Shown: piece by piece, positions 44,514-53,114 of the stretch | How the letters are laid out: the number at the start of each line of letters is the position of its first letter | How positions within the stretch are numbered: the first letter of the stretch is position 1 | Source of the DNA: Candidatus Bathyarchaeota archaeon | GTDB lineage: Archaea; Thermoproteota; Bathyarchaeia; Bathyarchaeales; Bathycorpusculaceae | Reading direction: 5' to 3' | DNA length: 64,000 nt | NCBI GenBank assembly: GCA_025058315.1 | Contig: JANXET010000004.1 | Coordinates: 36,924-100,923, forward strand | Made by a program: the position numbers and the translations under genes | Notes under the pieces: generated by a model | The model's input: the letters and a program-made list of their open reading frames with translations, nothing else | What the model was told of the DNA's origin: nothing | Databases searched by the model: none

Positions 44514-46417
44514 TAGGCAACCTCTCTGATTATGGATTTGCCCTCCACATTCTGAACCGTTATCACGTTTACGTCGTCCTTTGCGAATGTTATCTGGCTT
44601 GGGGTTATCACCACGTACTGGACGTCAGTGTCCTTGATGGCGGAGATCAGGGTTTGAGCTATTAGCTCACGGTTCTTCGGGTCCATGTGCACGTCGTACT
44701 CGTCCACGGCGCGGAGAGGTGAACGCACATGCTGCTGTAACGCCAAAAGAAAGCTCATGGTGGCCGTGGTTCTTTCCCCACCGCTCTGAGTGTAGGCGTT
44801 AAGGGTGACAGGGGTTCCGCCCTTAAATCCGACGAGGATCTCCAGCCCAGCAGCCTCAATATCATGAGCGTTAACCAGCCTAACTTCGCCGGCCGCCTGC
44901 AGCTGAGCCAGAATCTTCTGGTATGCAATGTTCACCCGGTCCAGCAGGCTCTGCATCACGTTTCGCCATGACTGCATCCTGGTTTTAACTTCCTCAAGGG
45001 CCTTTTCACGGTTTTCCGCCGCCAGCTGCGCCTTCCCCTTAAGTTCCAGATACAGCCTCGAATAGGATTCATACATGCGCTCCACGTCGTCTGAAACATT
45101 CGCCAGCGCAGCAAGATGCCCATCTGTCACGCGTATCTCCTCCAGTATTTCGCCTGCACTTCTTGCCGTGGCTATTCTTGGACCTGCCGATTCAGCCCTC
45201 TTTATCAAGGAGTCAAGCTGGGCTTTGGCTTCTCTGAGCTCCCGCTCCACCTCCCTGAGGCTTTCCTTGACGTTTGCGCTGCGATAATTTAGAAGAGCCA
45301 TGTTGATCCTGGCGTCTAAGATTCGGTTGCCCATCTTCTCCATGCTCTCCTCAAGCATGCTGGTTTTCGCCTTGATTCCTTCAACCTCCAGCTTGGAGAG
45401 TCTCTGTTCATGATTCTCCATAAGCTCCTTGAGGCTGTCAGCTTTCAGAAGGCTTAGCCCAGCGGCCGGATTGTTCTCAAGGGATATTTCCCTTAGAAGC
45501 TGCCCGCATAGGTGGATTATCGCCTGGCTTGCAGCCCTTTCCCTTTCAATGTTTATCCTCTCGTTTAGAGTGTTCCTCCATTCCTCCCGAAGCCTTTCAA
45601 GCTGTTCCTGACTGCTTTTAAGCATCTCTGAAGCATCCTTAAACTCCATTTCAATCTGCTCTAGGAGGGCTAATTCTCCCCTACGCTTTGCCTCCAACTC
45701 GCTGATGAACAATTCTTTACGGCTCACCTCCGCCCATGCAAGCTCCCGCTCAAGGAAACGCCGCTTGTTTAGAAGCTGCCTTTTCTCCTGCAGCCGGTCA
45801 TACTGCTCACGCCAGTAGTTAAGCGTCTGCTCAGCGGATTCCAGAAGTTTACCTATAGAGTCTTCCTGGCTGAGCATCTGGACGAGTTTCCTGCGGGCTT
45901 GAAGCACATTTTCCCTGTAGGATTCAAGCCCCACAGCAGCTTCAACCATCCGCAGCTTCTCCTGAGGGGAAAGCACTATGAACTGCTCCACCATGTTCTG
46001 ATGCATTATGATAAGCATGTTGTTCGGATCCACACCTAGCCTTGAAAGAAGCCTCTCCACATCCTGCTTGCCGACGGCTTTATTGTCAAGTTCAAACCAG
46101 TACTTACCGTCCTTTCTAAGGACTCTTGTGAGGAAAATCTGATCCTTATTGAACTTGGGAACAGGCCGTCTTCCGCCGCGCCGAGTGTTATCTAAAATAA
46201 GGGTAACCCTGGCATGATCTCGGCCCCAGCGTATCAGGTCGCTCAGCCTCCTCGACCGCTCCGTGTAGGACTGGCCCAGAGCAACGGAAATTGCAAGCAG
46301 AATCGAGGATTTGCCGGCGCCGTTAGGCCCGCATATCACGTTCACTCCTGGTTTAAGAGGTACCCTAGCGTATTCGTAGCTCATGAAGTTTTCAAGGATA
46401 ACTTCCTGTATCAGCAT
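44513..46417 (-). CDS. Minimal SMC ATPase resembling Smc5/6
   Basis: A 634-aa ATPase, first gene of the operon. Walker A GPNGAGKSS (30-38, K36) with LLAISVALGQSYTERSRRL; LSRLGVDPNNMLIIMHQNMV resembles the Smc5 segment before its Q-loop. The C-terminal head has SGGER (545-549), TMSFLLALQQHVRSPLRAVDE (Walker B D572-E573), HMDPKNRE (D-loop) and QYVVITPSQITF; eukaryotic Smc5 has SGGERSVST..YLMALQ...CPFRVVDE...GMDP.NE...QYFFITP at the same places. The coiled coil (about 180-500) is short and has neither a recognisable SMC hinge domain nor a CxxC zinc hook. Roughly half the size of a normal SMC. The similarity was judged by eye. Confidence 0.85.
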   Translation of the reverse strand: MLIQEVILENFMSYEYARVPLKPGVNVICGPNGAGKSSILLAISVALGQSYTERSRRLSDLIRWGRDHARVTLILDNTRRGGRRPVPKFNKDQIFLTRVLRKDGKYWFELDNKAVGKQDVERLLSRLGVDPNNMLIIMHQNMVEQFIVLSPQEKLRMVEAAVGLESYRENVLQARRKLVQMLSQEDSIGKLLESAEQTLNYWREQYDRLQEKRQLLNKRRFLERELAWAEVSRKELFISELEAKRRGELALLEQIEMEFKDASEMLKSSQEQLERLREEWRNTLNERINIERERAASQAIIHLCGQLLREISLENNPAAGLSLLKADSLKELMENHEQRLSKLEVEGIKAKTSMLEESMEKMGNRILDARINMALLNYRSANVKESLREVERELREAKAQLDSLIKRAESAGPRIATARSAGEILEEIRVTDGHLAALANVSDDVERMYESYSRLYLELKGKAQLAAENREKALEEVKTRMQSWRNVMQSLLDRVNIAYQKILAQLQAAGEVRLVNAHDIEAAGLEILVGFKGGTPVTLNAYTQSGGERTTATMSFLLALQQHVRSPLRAVDEYDVHMDPKNRELIAQTLISAIKDTDVQYVVITPSQITFAKDDVNVITVQNVEGKSIIREVA

Positions 46418-46560
46418 CGGTTATCTTGACCTTTAGGGCCATTATACGCGTGGTAAATAGAGGTGGAGCAGCTTTATTAAAACAATTACGGCTTAGCCCT
46501 GCGGTTTGTTACCTACTTTTACGGCGGCTTAATTCATCCTGAAAGCCTTTTGCCTGCGCG

Positions 46561-47112
46561 TTAGATTGCGGAGAGCTTTTTATGGTATAATCTTGCCGCA
46601 ACGCATAGTGCAGCTGTCACGATTGCAAACCAGAAGGGCCACTGGAAGCTTGTTTTCATGGCGACGTCTATGGTTGCGCTCTGAGAGGGATTGGACAGCC
46701 TTGCCTGGGCTGTTCCATGAATTGGCATGTTAACGCTGAACATTAAATTAAGGATCAGGGTTACAGCGATTATTCCCACGAGGAAGAAGATCACAGCGTA
46801 AAGTGGCTTCTTATATGCGAAGCATAGAAGCTTCTTTGAGTAGGTTTTAGATGGGTTAAAAGAGTATATGATCATGATTATGCCGCCGATTAGAAGCATT
46901 AGAAGACTTGACAGATTTAAGGCTAGAATAAGCGGTATCACGAATGCTATGCCTAGAAAGCTGAAGTTAAGGTTGAAGGGTGAAACGTTAACATTAAAGA
47001 AGTCCTCGCCCATTGTAAGCTGCCACCATGGCGTGTAAAGGGACACGGCTATCAGGATGATTGCTGCGGCGCCCCCTGCAATTCCAAACCAGTTAATCGC
47101 CCGCATAATCAT
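46561..47112 (-). CDS. Hypothetical membrane protein, four transmembrane segments
   Basis: A 183-aa protein. Hydrophobic segments lie at about 6-27, 50-85 (probably two), 103-127 and 155-175. The loop between the first two (WWQLTMGEDFFNVNVSPFNL) and the one after the fourth (SVNMPIHGTAQARLSNPSQ) are probably external. No transport motif. It overlaps the upstream gene by 4 bases, so both act together or are at least cotranslated. No family recognised. Confidence 0.7.
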   Translation of the reverse strand: MIMRAINWFGIAGGAAAIILIAVSLYTPWWQLTMGEDFFNVNVSPFNLNFSFLGIAFVIPLILALNLSSLLMLLIGGIIMIIYSFNPSKTYSKKLLCFAYKKPLYAVIFFLVGIIAVTLILNLMFSVNMPIHGTAQARLSNPSQSATIDVAMKTSFQWPFWFAIVTAALCVAARLYHKKLSAI

Positions 47113-47657
47113 CCTCCATGAGAGCCTACGGGAATGTTCGTCAGCGTTATCGGCTGGCCTGTCTGCACCACCATGCCCTTAATGTCCACTGTGAAGTTCA
47201 CCAGATTAACGTCAACGGTTCCTCCATGCTGGCTTCTTATGTGCTGCTCAGCGTCAGCTGTCCAATAAGACTTAACTGTTAAGTAGGATCTTCTCCCAGA
47301 CTCAACATTTACCGGGCTGCTGAGGTAGGCGCGGCCCAGCCGATAATCATGCCCAACGCAGACGATGTCCGCCTCCAAATTATTAACCTCTAAATCGATG
47401 TTCAACTTGTTTATGATGCTGAAGGTTAGAGTAAACGTGTCCCGGTTATATGTAACGTCCCGGTTATATGTTACGTTGATAAGCTCCACAGTTTGCAGCG
47501 TATCCCCGAAGGATCCAAGCGCTTCAGTTAATTCCTGAACCTCCGGCGGAATTATCACCTCAACAGGATTGTTCACATGTACAGCAACCATGCCGACTAC
47601 GGGTCCAACGGCGACCAGTATGTTAATTACTGCTAAAATTACAGAAATCTTATCCAT
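47109..47657 (-). CDS. Hypothetical membrane-anchored, beta-rich protein
   Basis: A 182-aa protein. Residues 5-27 form an N-terminal membrane anchor or signal; the rest is beta-rich with FTLTFSIINKLNIDLEVNNL, a pattern like the LEA14/WHy-type immunoglobulin fold (tentative). VTYNRD is repeated twice near residues 62-73, caused by an 18-base tandem repeat in the DNA. The domain would face outward. It forms an operon with the four-TM protein downstream (4-base overlap). Confidence 0.68.
   Translation of the reverse strand: MDKISVILAVINILVAVGPVVGMVAVHVNNPVEVIIPPEVQELTEALGSFGDTLQTVELINVTYNRDVTYNRDTFTLTFSIINKLNIDLEVNNLEADIVCVGHDYRLGRAYLSSPVNVESGRRSYLTVKSYWTADAEQHIRSQHGGTVDVNLVNFTVDIKGMVVQTGQPITLTNIPVGSHGG
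47441..47476. repeat. 18-base tandem duplication inside a coding region
   Basis: CCCGGTTATATGTAACGT (47441-47458) is followed at once by CCCGGTTATATGTTACGT (47459-47476), one base different. It is in frame and adds six residues (VTYNRD) to the membrane-anchored protein. The near identity suggests a recent event. Confidence 0.85.
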
Positions 47658-47802
47658 TCCTTCCCCCTTCCAAATTTAAACAGCAACACTAAGACATAAG
47701 CATTATATTATCTAGTTTATCCCTGACGGCTCTTTTTTAGGTGTTCTGCGCAAACCTTTAGTCTCCATTAGGGCATATTATTGCGCCTGAGGCGGATGTG
47801 TT

Positions 47803-48495
47803 ATGGTTGTGGCTGGAAAGGTTTTCAGAGTTTCTGAAGCGGTTTCCATGGCTGAAATAGCCTCAGAGCTTGAAGGGTACCGTTTTGAGGAGCCATATGA
47901 GGAGGATGGATTCAAGTTTACCCTGGTGAGGGAGGTTGCAGGGCTTACGGCGAAGGCTGAAAGGCTGCGCGGCATCTACTCCCATGATTACGTTATTCAT
48001 GTCTTTCATAGGGGTAAATCCGTGGCAACTCCGCGCACGGTTGAAGCCCTATTCAGCTTCGCCAATAAGGAAGGCCGGATCTTTTTAACGGTTGCTGAGA
48101 AGAAGCGATTAGCGAATTTCGTGGCTAATAGGCTTAGCGAGATACTCTTCAAAAGAGTCGGAGGCATAGTTGAGGCCCGCATAGCCCCTGAGGTTCTCAA
48201 AGAGTTCCATCTTAGGAATCCTGAGGACACGAAGATCACATTTTTCGATAACGTGGACATTCCGAACGTGGATAAGCTTTCGCTTTACGGCGTAGACCTC
48301 ATGGGTACATCGCTGTTCGAGGAGTACTGTAGGCGCGGAGACTTATGGTACATAGTTGCTAGAGCGCGGGAGTACGGTTACGTGGTAGGCGTAACCAGAG
48401 ATGCCTCAGTAACCATATTCAACATCACAGACAAGGAGAAGTATCTGCAGTATGTGGAGGATGAAATCTACCCGCTAATACTTAAGACGGAGTAA
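47803..48495 (+). CDS. Hypothetical protein, 230 aa
   Basis: Not recognised. A soluble alpha/beta sequence: FRVSEAVSMAEIASELEGYR, FKFTLVREVAGLTAKAERLR, HDYVIHVFHRGKSVATPRTV, a helical middle (VAEKKRLANFVANRLSEILF), and a C-terminal part with YIVARAREYGYVVGVTRDAS and VTIFNITDKEKYLQYVEDEI. No Cys clusters, Walker motif or membrane segment. It appears to be transcribed alone and ends before a hairpin at 48575. Confidence 0.65.
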   Translation: MVVAGKVFRVSEAVSMAEIASELEGYRFEEPYEEDGFKFTLVREVAGLTAKAERLRGIYSHDYVIHVFHRGKSVATPRTVEALFSFANKEGRIFLTVAEKKRLANFVANRLSEILFKRVGGIVEARIAPEVLKEFHLRNPEDTKITFFDNVDIPNVDKLSLYGVDLMGTSLFEEYCRRGDLWYIVARAREYGYVVGVTRDASVTIFNITDKEKYLQYVEDEIYPLILKTE

Positions 48496-49033
48496 GCTCC
48501 ATCTAGCCTCCATAAGAGTTTAGAACAGCGTATGGAATAAAGCGATTGGATGTGGTGTTTATGGCTTTTCCATTCTGACGCGGCTGATAACCGCGTCAGC
48601 AACCGCGATAACCTATACCAAAGGGGCGCAGCGGCTCAAAAAGTATTCTACAGAATATTCCACAGATCCACCATAAGCAGCGCTTCCATAACTGCAAGGC
48701 ATGGGAACCACATCTGACAACATAAAGGTTGCCGGGCTAGGAACAGCTCCCTAACGGCGGATAGGGCCATGGTGATTCTTAAGTGTAGAACAAGTCTGCA
48801 TCCGCTGTGCTGAAACCATAAGCAGGATCCATATATGCATTGAAAACTAAGGGTTCTGAGGAAACATGAAGACGGCCTCCTACAGCGTATAATGATTACC
48901 GAGAGGCGGAGGGGTAAAAGCCTACACTTTTACGCAGTAACACAATCGAATGTCACAGTTTTATTGTTGAAAAGGGGCCTGTGTGCATGGCAAAGCTTAA
49001 AGCCTCCAAAGTGGAAGCCTCACACGGGGAAAA
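48496..49033. other. Intergenic region, 538 bases
   Basis: No gene I would call. It contains a hairpin (48575-48599), a 50-codon frame from an ATG near 48890 (MITERRRGKSLHFYAVTQSN...) that ends inside the next gene's start and has no clear ribosome site, and a TATA-like CAGTTTTATTG at about 48957-48967 for the kinase-like gene downstream. Confidence 0.4.
48575..48599. terminator. Strong hairpin, possible terminator or RNA element
   Basis: CTGACGCGG (48575-48583) and CCGCGTCAG (48591-48599) pair perfectly with a 7-base loop. It lies 80 bases past the stop of the 230-aa gene. No T-run follows, so an archaeal terminator role is doubtful; mRNA 3'-end structure or a protein site is equally possible. 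Confidence 0.35.
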
Positions 49034-49624
49034 TTGTCAGTTAAGGGTTTATGGAACGTGGTTCTGAGCGGTTACCCCCGCTCCGGAAAGACCACACTTG
49101 CTAAAAGGCTGGTTTCGGATTACCCCTACTTTGCAAGGGTCAACGTTGACGATTTAAGGTGTATGCTCTTCTATGAAACGTTTCCATGCCGGGACGAGTA
49201 TCTGGTTTACTCACTTATAGCTGAGCTGCGGGATGCGCTTTTACAGAAGGGCTACAGCGTGGTCATTGACTCCACGGCGCCCGACAACGTCACACGCGAT
49301 TTCCTCTTAACCACAAGGGTTGAGGAAGCCAGCAAACTCCTGGTGATTTTAAACGTTGATAAAAACATTCTTGTAGAGAGAAGCTTGCAGAAGTTTGGAA
49401 GCGTCCACCCAATAGCCGCGTATGAAAAACGCTGGGAAAATCCAAGAGGCAACGTGGCGGTTTTCAAGTTTATAAGCAACACTCCGGAGGAGTTTGAAAA
49501 CTCTTACCGCCAGCTAAAGGAGCTTCTGGAGACTCACCACTACAGGCCGGAATATCATCCGCAGATGCCCATGATCAGGGACATAAGGCGCGCCCTCAGA
49601 AACCTCCTGAAGAAAACAGCGTAG
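49034..49624 (+). CDS. P-loop kinase-like protein (AAA_33 type)
   Basis: A 196-aa protein of the P-loop kinase class. Walker A is GYPRSGKTT (14-22); VNVDDLRCMLFYE gives a DD/DE-type lid segment, and VVIDSTAPDNVTRDFLL is the Walker-B-like region (tRNA kinase and polynucleotide-kinase relatives have a similar DST/DxT). The substrate is not known. The start is TTG with ACGGGGAA upstream; the frame cannot be extended sensibly. Confidence 0.8.
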   Translation: MSVKGLWNVVLSGYPRSGKTTLAKRLVSDYPYFARVNVDDLRCMLFYETFPCRDEYLVYSLIAELRDALLQKGYSVVIDSTAPDNVTRDFLLTTRVEEASKLLVILNVDKNILVERSLQKFGSVHPIAAYEKRWENPRGNVAVFKFISNTPEEFENSYRQLKELLETHHYRPEYHPQMPMIRDIRRALRNLLKKTA

Positions 49625-49679
49625 CATACGCCCCGTAAACCATGCAGGGTTAAACTAATTAAGTTCAACCCATAATTAC

Positions 49680-49937
49680 ATGATGGGCTGGGTTCCGGCG
49701 GAAGCATTTATCCTGATAAACTCTAACCCCAGCTTGATCTGGAAAATCGCTGATGCGGCACTGAAGGTTAAGGGGGTTAAGATGGCCCACGCCGTGACAG
49801 GACAGTTCGACAACATTGTATTCGCGGAATTCTCAAATATGGAGGAGCTTGCAGGGATAGTTGATGAGATACAGGCCATCAGGGGCGTACGCCGAATTCA
49901 GACATTAATCGCTGTGCCGCGTCCCATAAGAGAATAG
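49680..49937 (+). CDS. Stand-alone Lrp/AsnC effector-binding (RAM) domain
   Basis: An 85-aa protein made only of the RAM fold: AEAFILINSNPSLIWKIADA, VKMAHAVTGQFDNIVFAEFS and VRRIQTLIAVPRP. It has no DNA-binding part, so it likely modifies a full-length Lrp partner or binds a small molecule by itself. Starts at ATG 49680 or 49683. Stops 2 bases before the stop of the convergent DedA gene. Confidence 0.88.
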   Translation: MMGWVPAEAFILINSNPSLIWKIADAALKVKGVKMAHAVTGQFDNIVFAEFSNMEELAGIVDEIQAIRGVRRIQTLIAVPRPIRE

Positions 49938-49939
49938 CA

Positions 49940-50560
49940 TCACATTATTCCAAGCCACCAGCCAAGCTGAACACCGAAGTAGGCTAGAAGGGCGAAAACT
50001 ATTAGGCGTGGAATAAAGCTTAAAATTAGGAAGCGGCTGAACCGCGCTTTAATCAGCCCGCAGAACAACGCCAGGAACTCAACTGGAAGCACAGGTATAA
50101 TTCCGAAAAGCGTGTATATGACCCAGCCCCAATGGTTCCATAAGGCAGATATTTCCTCAAGCCTTTCCATCCCCAGCTTCTTCAACACGAAGGGTCTTCC
50201 AAGCCCGTAGGCCAACGCGTAGTTTATCGTCATACCTACTGTGAAGCCGGCTGTGGCGACTATTGCCAAAAGCAATGGGTGGACGCCGAAGGATGCGGCT
50301 GCCACAACAAGCGCCGGGCTTCCAACAGGCACGACGGTGCCGGCAAGAATTGTAGCCAAGAATATGCCTACAAGCCCATACTCCATAATGAAGGCTTTGG
50401 CATCCATGAATAAGGGTGAGCCTGCAAGGTTAAAAAACTTAAAAATCAGAACCAAAACTACACCTATGGCCGCAAGCACCCCGCCCAGAATCAGGGATGA
50501 CCTTACCCAGGGAACGCTTAGGGCCTCTGAAAGCCTACCCAGCATGCGCATTTCACCCAA
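49940..50560 (-). CDS. DedA/VTT-family membrane protein
   Basis: A 206-aa integral membrane protein with five to six hydrophobic segments. FLATILAGTVVPVGSPALVVAAASF and the basic/Gly-rich YGLGRPFVLKKLGMERLEEI are typical of the VTT (DedA) domain, as is FSRFLILSFIPRLIVFALLAY. DedA proteins have been linked to lipid scrambling or flipping and proton-coupled transport; the archaeal role is unclear. Confidence 0.85.
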   Translation of the reverse strand: MGEMRMLGRLSEALSVPWVRSSLILGGVLAAIGVVLVLIFKFFNLAGSPLFMDAKAFIMEYGLVGIFLATILAGTVVPVGSPALVVAAASFGVHPLLLAIVATAGFTVGMTINYALAYGLGRPFVLKKLGMERLEEISALWNHWGWVIYTLFGIIPVLPVEFLALFCGLIKARFSRFLILSFIPRLIVFALLAYFGVQLGWWLGIM

Positions 50561-50673
50561 TTCTGCACCAGCCTTCCCTTATAATGCAGGCCTAAAGCAT
50601 GAAATGCGGAGAAGCTTAAAATACTTGTTCTTAAATGTTATCACTTCTTTACTGACGATGCGGAGGGGGATGT

Positions 50674-51846
50674 TTGAGGGGTAAACCATTAGTTTCAATT
50701 GTTTCCGCAGGGCTTTCAAAGTTCGGAAAGATTGAGGGCATGTATGGACGGGAGCTTTTTGCAGAAGCAGCAAAAGAAGCCTTTGAACGGTGCCCAAACC
50801 TTGACCCTAAGAGGGATCTGGATGCATTGTTTGTTGGGCACATGGGAGAATCCTATGAACATCAGGGGCACACGGGAGCCGTCGCCGCGGACTGGGCTGG
50901 ATTAATCCCTATACCCGCAGCAAGGGTGGAGGCTGCATGCAGCTCCTCAGGAGTTGCCCTGCGAATGGGAATTTACTCTGTGCTTTCAGGCTTATGTGAC
51001 GTGGTTATGGTTGGCGGCGTGGAGAAGATGACCCATAGAAGCACGCCGGAGGTTACGGAGTTTCTAGCCATGGCCTCGGACTTCCCATTTGAACAGTGGA
51101 ACGGGATGACGTTTCCAGGGCTTTACGCGTGGATGGCTACGGCTCACATGCACAAGTACGGCACAACCGAGACGCAGCTTGCACACGTAGCCGTTAAAAA
51201 CCACTATAACGGAAGCTTGAATCCTAAGGCGCACATGCAGAAGGAAATAACACTGGAGCAGGCTTTAACATCACGGGTTATTGCTTGGCCGCTTAAACTC
51301 TTCGACTGCTCCCTCATAACTGACGGCGCGAGCTGCGTGATACTGACAAGGCCGGAGCTTGCACGAAAGTACACTGATACGCCTGTCCACATAATTGGAA
51401 GCGGACATGCATGCGACACCATAGGCGTCTATGAACGGGAGGAATTCACCTCAATAAGGGCTGCAAGGATAGCTGCTAGGGAGGCTTATGAGATGGCTGG
51501 TGTGGAGCCTGGGGATGTGGATGTGGCTGAAGTTCACGACTGCTTCACAATAGCCGAAATCATAGCCTACGAAGACCTAGGCTTCTGCAATCCAGGAGAG
51601 GGTGGGAGGCTTGCGGAGAGCGGCGAAACAAGCCTTAAAGGAAACATTCCCGTAAACACAAGCGGCGGACTTAAGGCTAAGGGGCATCCTGTCGGAGCCA
51701 CCGGGACAGCGCAGGCCTACGAGATTTACCTTCAACTCACAGGGCAGGCTGGAAGGAGACAGGTGGCGGATGCGGAGATAGGCTTATCGCATAACGTAGG
51801 AGGGGCAGGAGTAACGGCCACTGTTCACATTTACAGGAGAGGTTAG
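50674..51846 (+). CDS. Thiolase-family acetyl-CoA acetyltransferase (archaeal type)
   Basis: Condenses two acetyl-CoA to acetoacetyl-CoA, first step of the mevalonate route, in the archaeal HMG-CoA synthase pathway. 390 aa; nucleophile C89 in EAACSSSG, HDCFTIAEIIAYEDLG, and GGLKAKGHPVGATGTAQ near the C-terminus. The start is TTG with a strong GCGGAGGGGGA upstream. It is followed 4 bases later by the DUF35 partner, which is known in archaea to scaffold thiolase and HMG-CoA synthase. The HMG-CoA synthase gene itself is not here. Confidence 0.93.
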   Translation: MRGKPLVSIVSAGLSKFGKIEGMYGRELFAEAAKEAFERCPNLDPKRDLDALFVGHMGESYEHQGHTGAVAADWAGLIPIPAARVEAACSSSGVALRMGIYSVLSGLCDVVMVGGVEKMTHRSTPEVTEFLAMASDFPFEQWNGMTFPGLYAWMATAHMHKYGTTETQLAHVAVKNHYNGSLNPKAHMQKEITLEQALTSRVIAWPLKLFDCSLITDGASCVILTRPELARKYTDTPVHIIGSGHACDTIGVYEREEFTSIRAARIAAREAYEMAGVEPGDVDVAEVHDCFTIAEIIAYEDLGFCNPGEGGRLAESGETSLKGNIPVNTSGGLKAKGHPVGATGTAQAYEIYLQLTGQAGRRQVADAEIGLSHNVGGAGVTATVHIYRRG

Positions 51847-51849
51847 AAG

Positions 51850-52257
51850 GTGAGCATGCAGCAGCCCTTCACGATAGAGCAGTTCTACAGGAACATTGCC
51901 CAAAAGAAGCTGACAGGCGGAAAATGCTTGAAATGCGGTAAAATCCACGTGCCGCCCAGAAGCCTATGCGACAGCTGCCTCTCAAAGGAGTTCGAGTGGG
52001 TGGAACTGGCTGGAACTGGAAAGCTGCTAACGTACACGGTTATACATGTGGCGCCGCCTCAATTCCAAAGCATGGCACCCTACGCTGTAGGCATAATTCA
52101 ACTGGAAAACGGCGTTAAGATTCCAGGCATAATAAGGGAAGTGCCCTTTGAACAGATAAGGGTAGGCATGCAATTAACGATTGATTACGAAGCTGCCTCC
52201 ACTGGACACCAGTGGCCCCAATGGCCCAGATATTACTTTAAACCCGTCCCTGCCTGA
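51850..52257 (+). CDS. DUF35 zinc-ribbon/OB-fold partner of thiolase
   Basis: A 135-aa protein. An N-terminal helix is followed by a rubredoxin-like zinc ribbon (C26, C29, C40, C43; GKCLKCGKIHVPPRSLCDSC) and an OB fold (about 50-125, GTGKLLTYTVIHVAPPQF). In archaea such proteins bind CoA and bridge thiolase to HMG-CoA synthase. Start GTG, 4 bases after the thiolase stop, so the two are co-expressed. Confidence 0.93.
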   Translation: MSMQQPFTIEQFYRNIAQKKLTGGKCLKCGKIHVPPRSLCDSCLSKEFEWVELAGTGKLLTYTVIHVAPPQFQSMAPYAVGIIQLENGVKIPGIIREVPFEQIRVGMQLTIDYEAASTGHQWPQWPRYYFKPVPA

Positions 52258-52307
52258 AGCCCTACACCCCATTTTGTCATGAAGTTTAAACTCTCAGTAG
52301 GCGGAGC

Positions 52308-52988
52308 TTATGAAGAGGAGGCTTTCAGCCGCTCAGCAAGTACGGGAACATCCGTTATTGATGTTACTATGTAGTTTGCCCCTGCCTTAATCAGCTCCTC
52401 ATCAGTGGATATTCCAGCTGGGAAACCCACGGCTATAGCGCCGACATCCCTGGCACATCTCACGTCAGCCACGCTGTCTCCGACGACTAAGGCTTCTTCA
52501 GCCTTAACATTCAACGCCTTAAGCGTAGCCTGAAGATGCTCTCCATGCGGCTTAACCTTCCCAACCATTTCCCTTGAGGTTACAGCGTCGAAGAAATCCT
52601 TTATCCTGAACTTTTCAAGGATGTAATTCACAGTTTTTTGGCCGCTCACCGTGCACAGGCCTATTTTAAGGTTCATGTCTCGCAGGGTTTTAAGAACCTC
52701 TACAACGCCTTTCGAGAGGCTTACGGATTTAGCCGCCTCAAACTCGTATATTTCCGCGATTTTGAAAACCTGATCCCTGATCTTTCCAAGCGCCTCTTGT
52801 TTACCGCTATTTCTCATAAAGATTTCGGTTTTATCTAACATTTCAAATATGCTCTCGCTGAGGGAGAGAACTGAAGCTGGAACCCCCTGTTTTATTAGGA
52901 GGCCTCTCACCTCAGCCCTTAGAGCTTTATAGTTAAGGCTGAAGGTTACAATTGTACCGTCAAGGTCAAACACTACAGCGCGGATCAT
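52308..52988 (-). CDS. HAD-superfamily phosphatase
   Basis: A 226-aa HAD phosphatase with motif I FDLDGTIVTF (D8, D10), motif II LCTVSG, motif III Lys in GKVKPHGEH, motif IV VVGDSVADVRCARDVG. A helical cap of subfamily IA lies between motifs I and II. The second such gene here (the other is at 16904-17554); the two are related in layout but not close copies. Substrate unknown. Confidence 0.9.
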   Translation of the reverse strand: MIRAVVFDLDGTIVTFSLNYKALRAEVRGLLIKQGVPASVLSLSESIFEMLDKTEIFMRNSGKQEALGKIRDQVFKIAEIYEFEAAKSVSLSKGVVEVLKTLRDMNLKIGLCTVSGQKTVNYILEKFRIKDFFDAVTSREMVGKVKPHGEHLQATLKALNVKAEEALVVGDSVADVRCARDVGAIAVGFPAGISTDEELIKAGANYIVTSITDVPVLAERLKASSS

Positions 52989-53114
52989 TACTCATCCTCG
53001 GTTTAACTGATTTCTTAAGCCTAACCCGCGGGAGGGAAATAAACTTTCTGCTCAGAAGCCATGAGGCGAAAAGGGAAAATGGAAGTGGAGGATGCCTTAA
53101 ATTGGTGACATGCT

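Noticed and set aside
43105..46417. The SMC operon as a Wadjet (JetABCD) defence system
   Set aside because: No JetD-like topoisomerase/nuclease gene lies on either side, and the SMC head resembles Smc5/6 rather than MukB/JetC.
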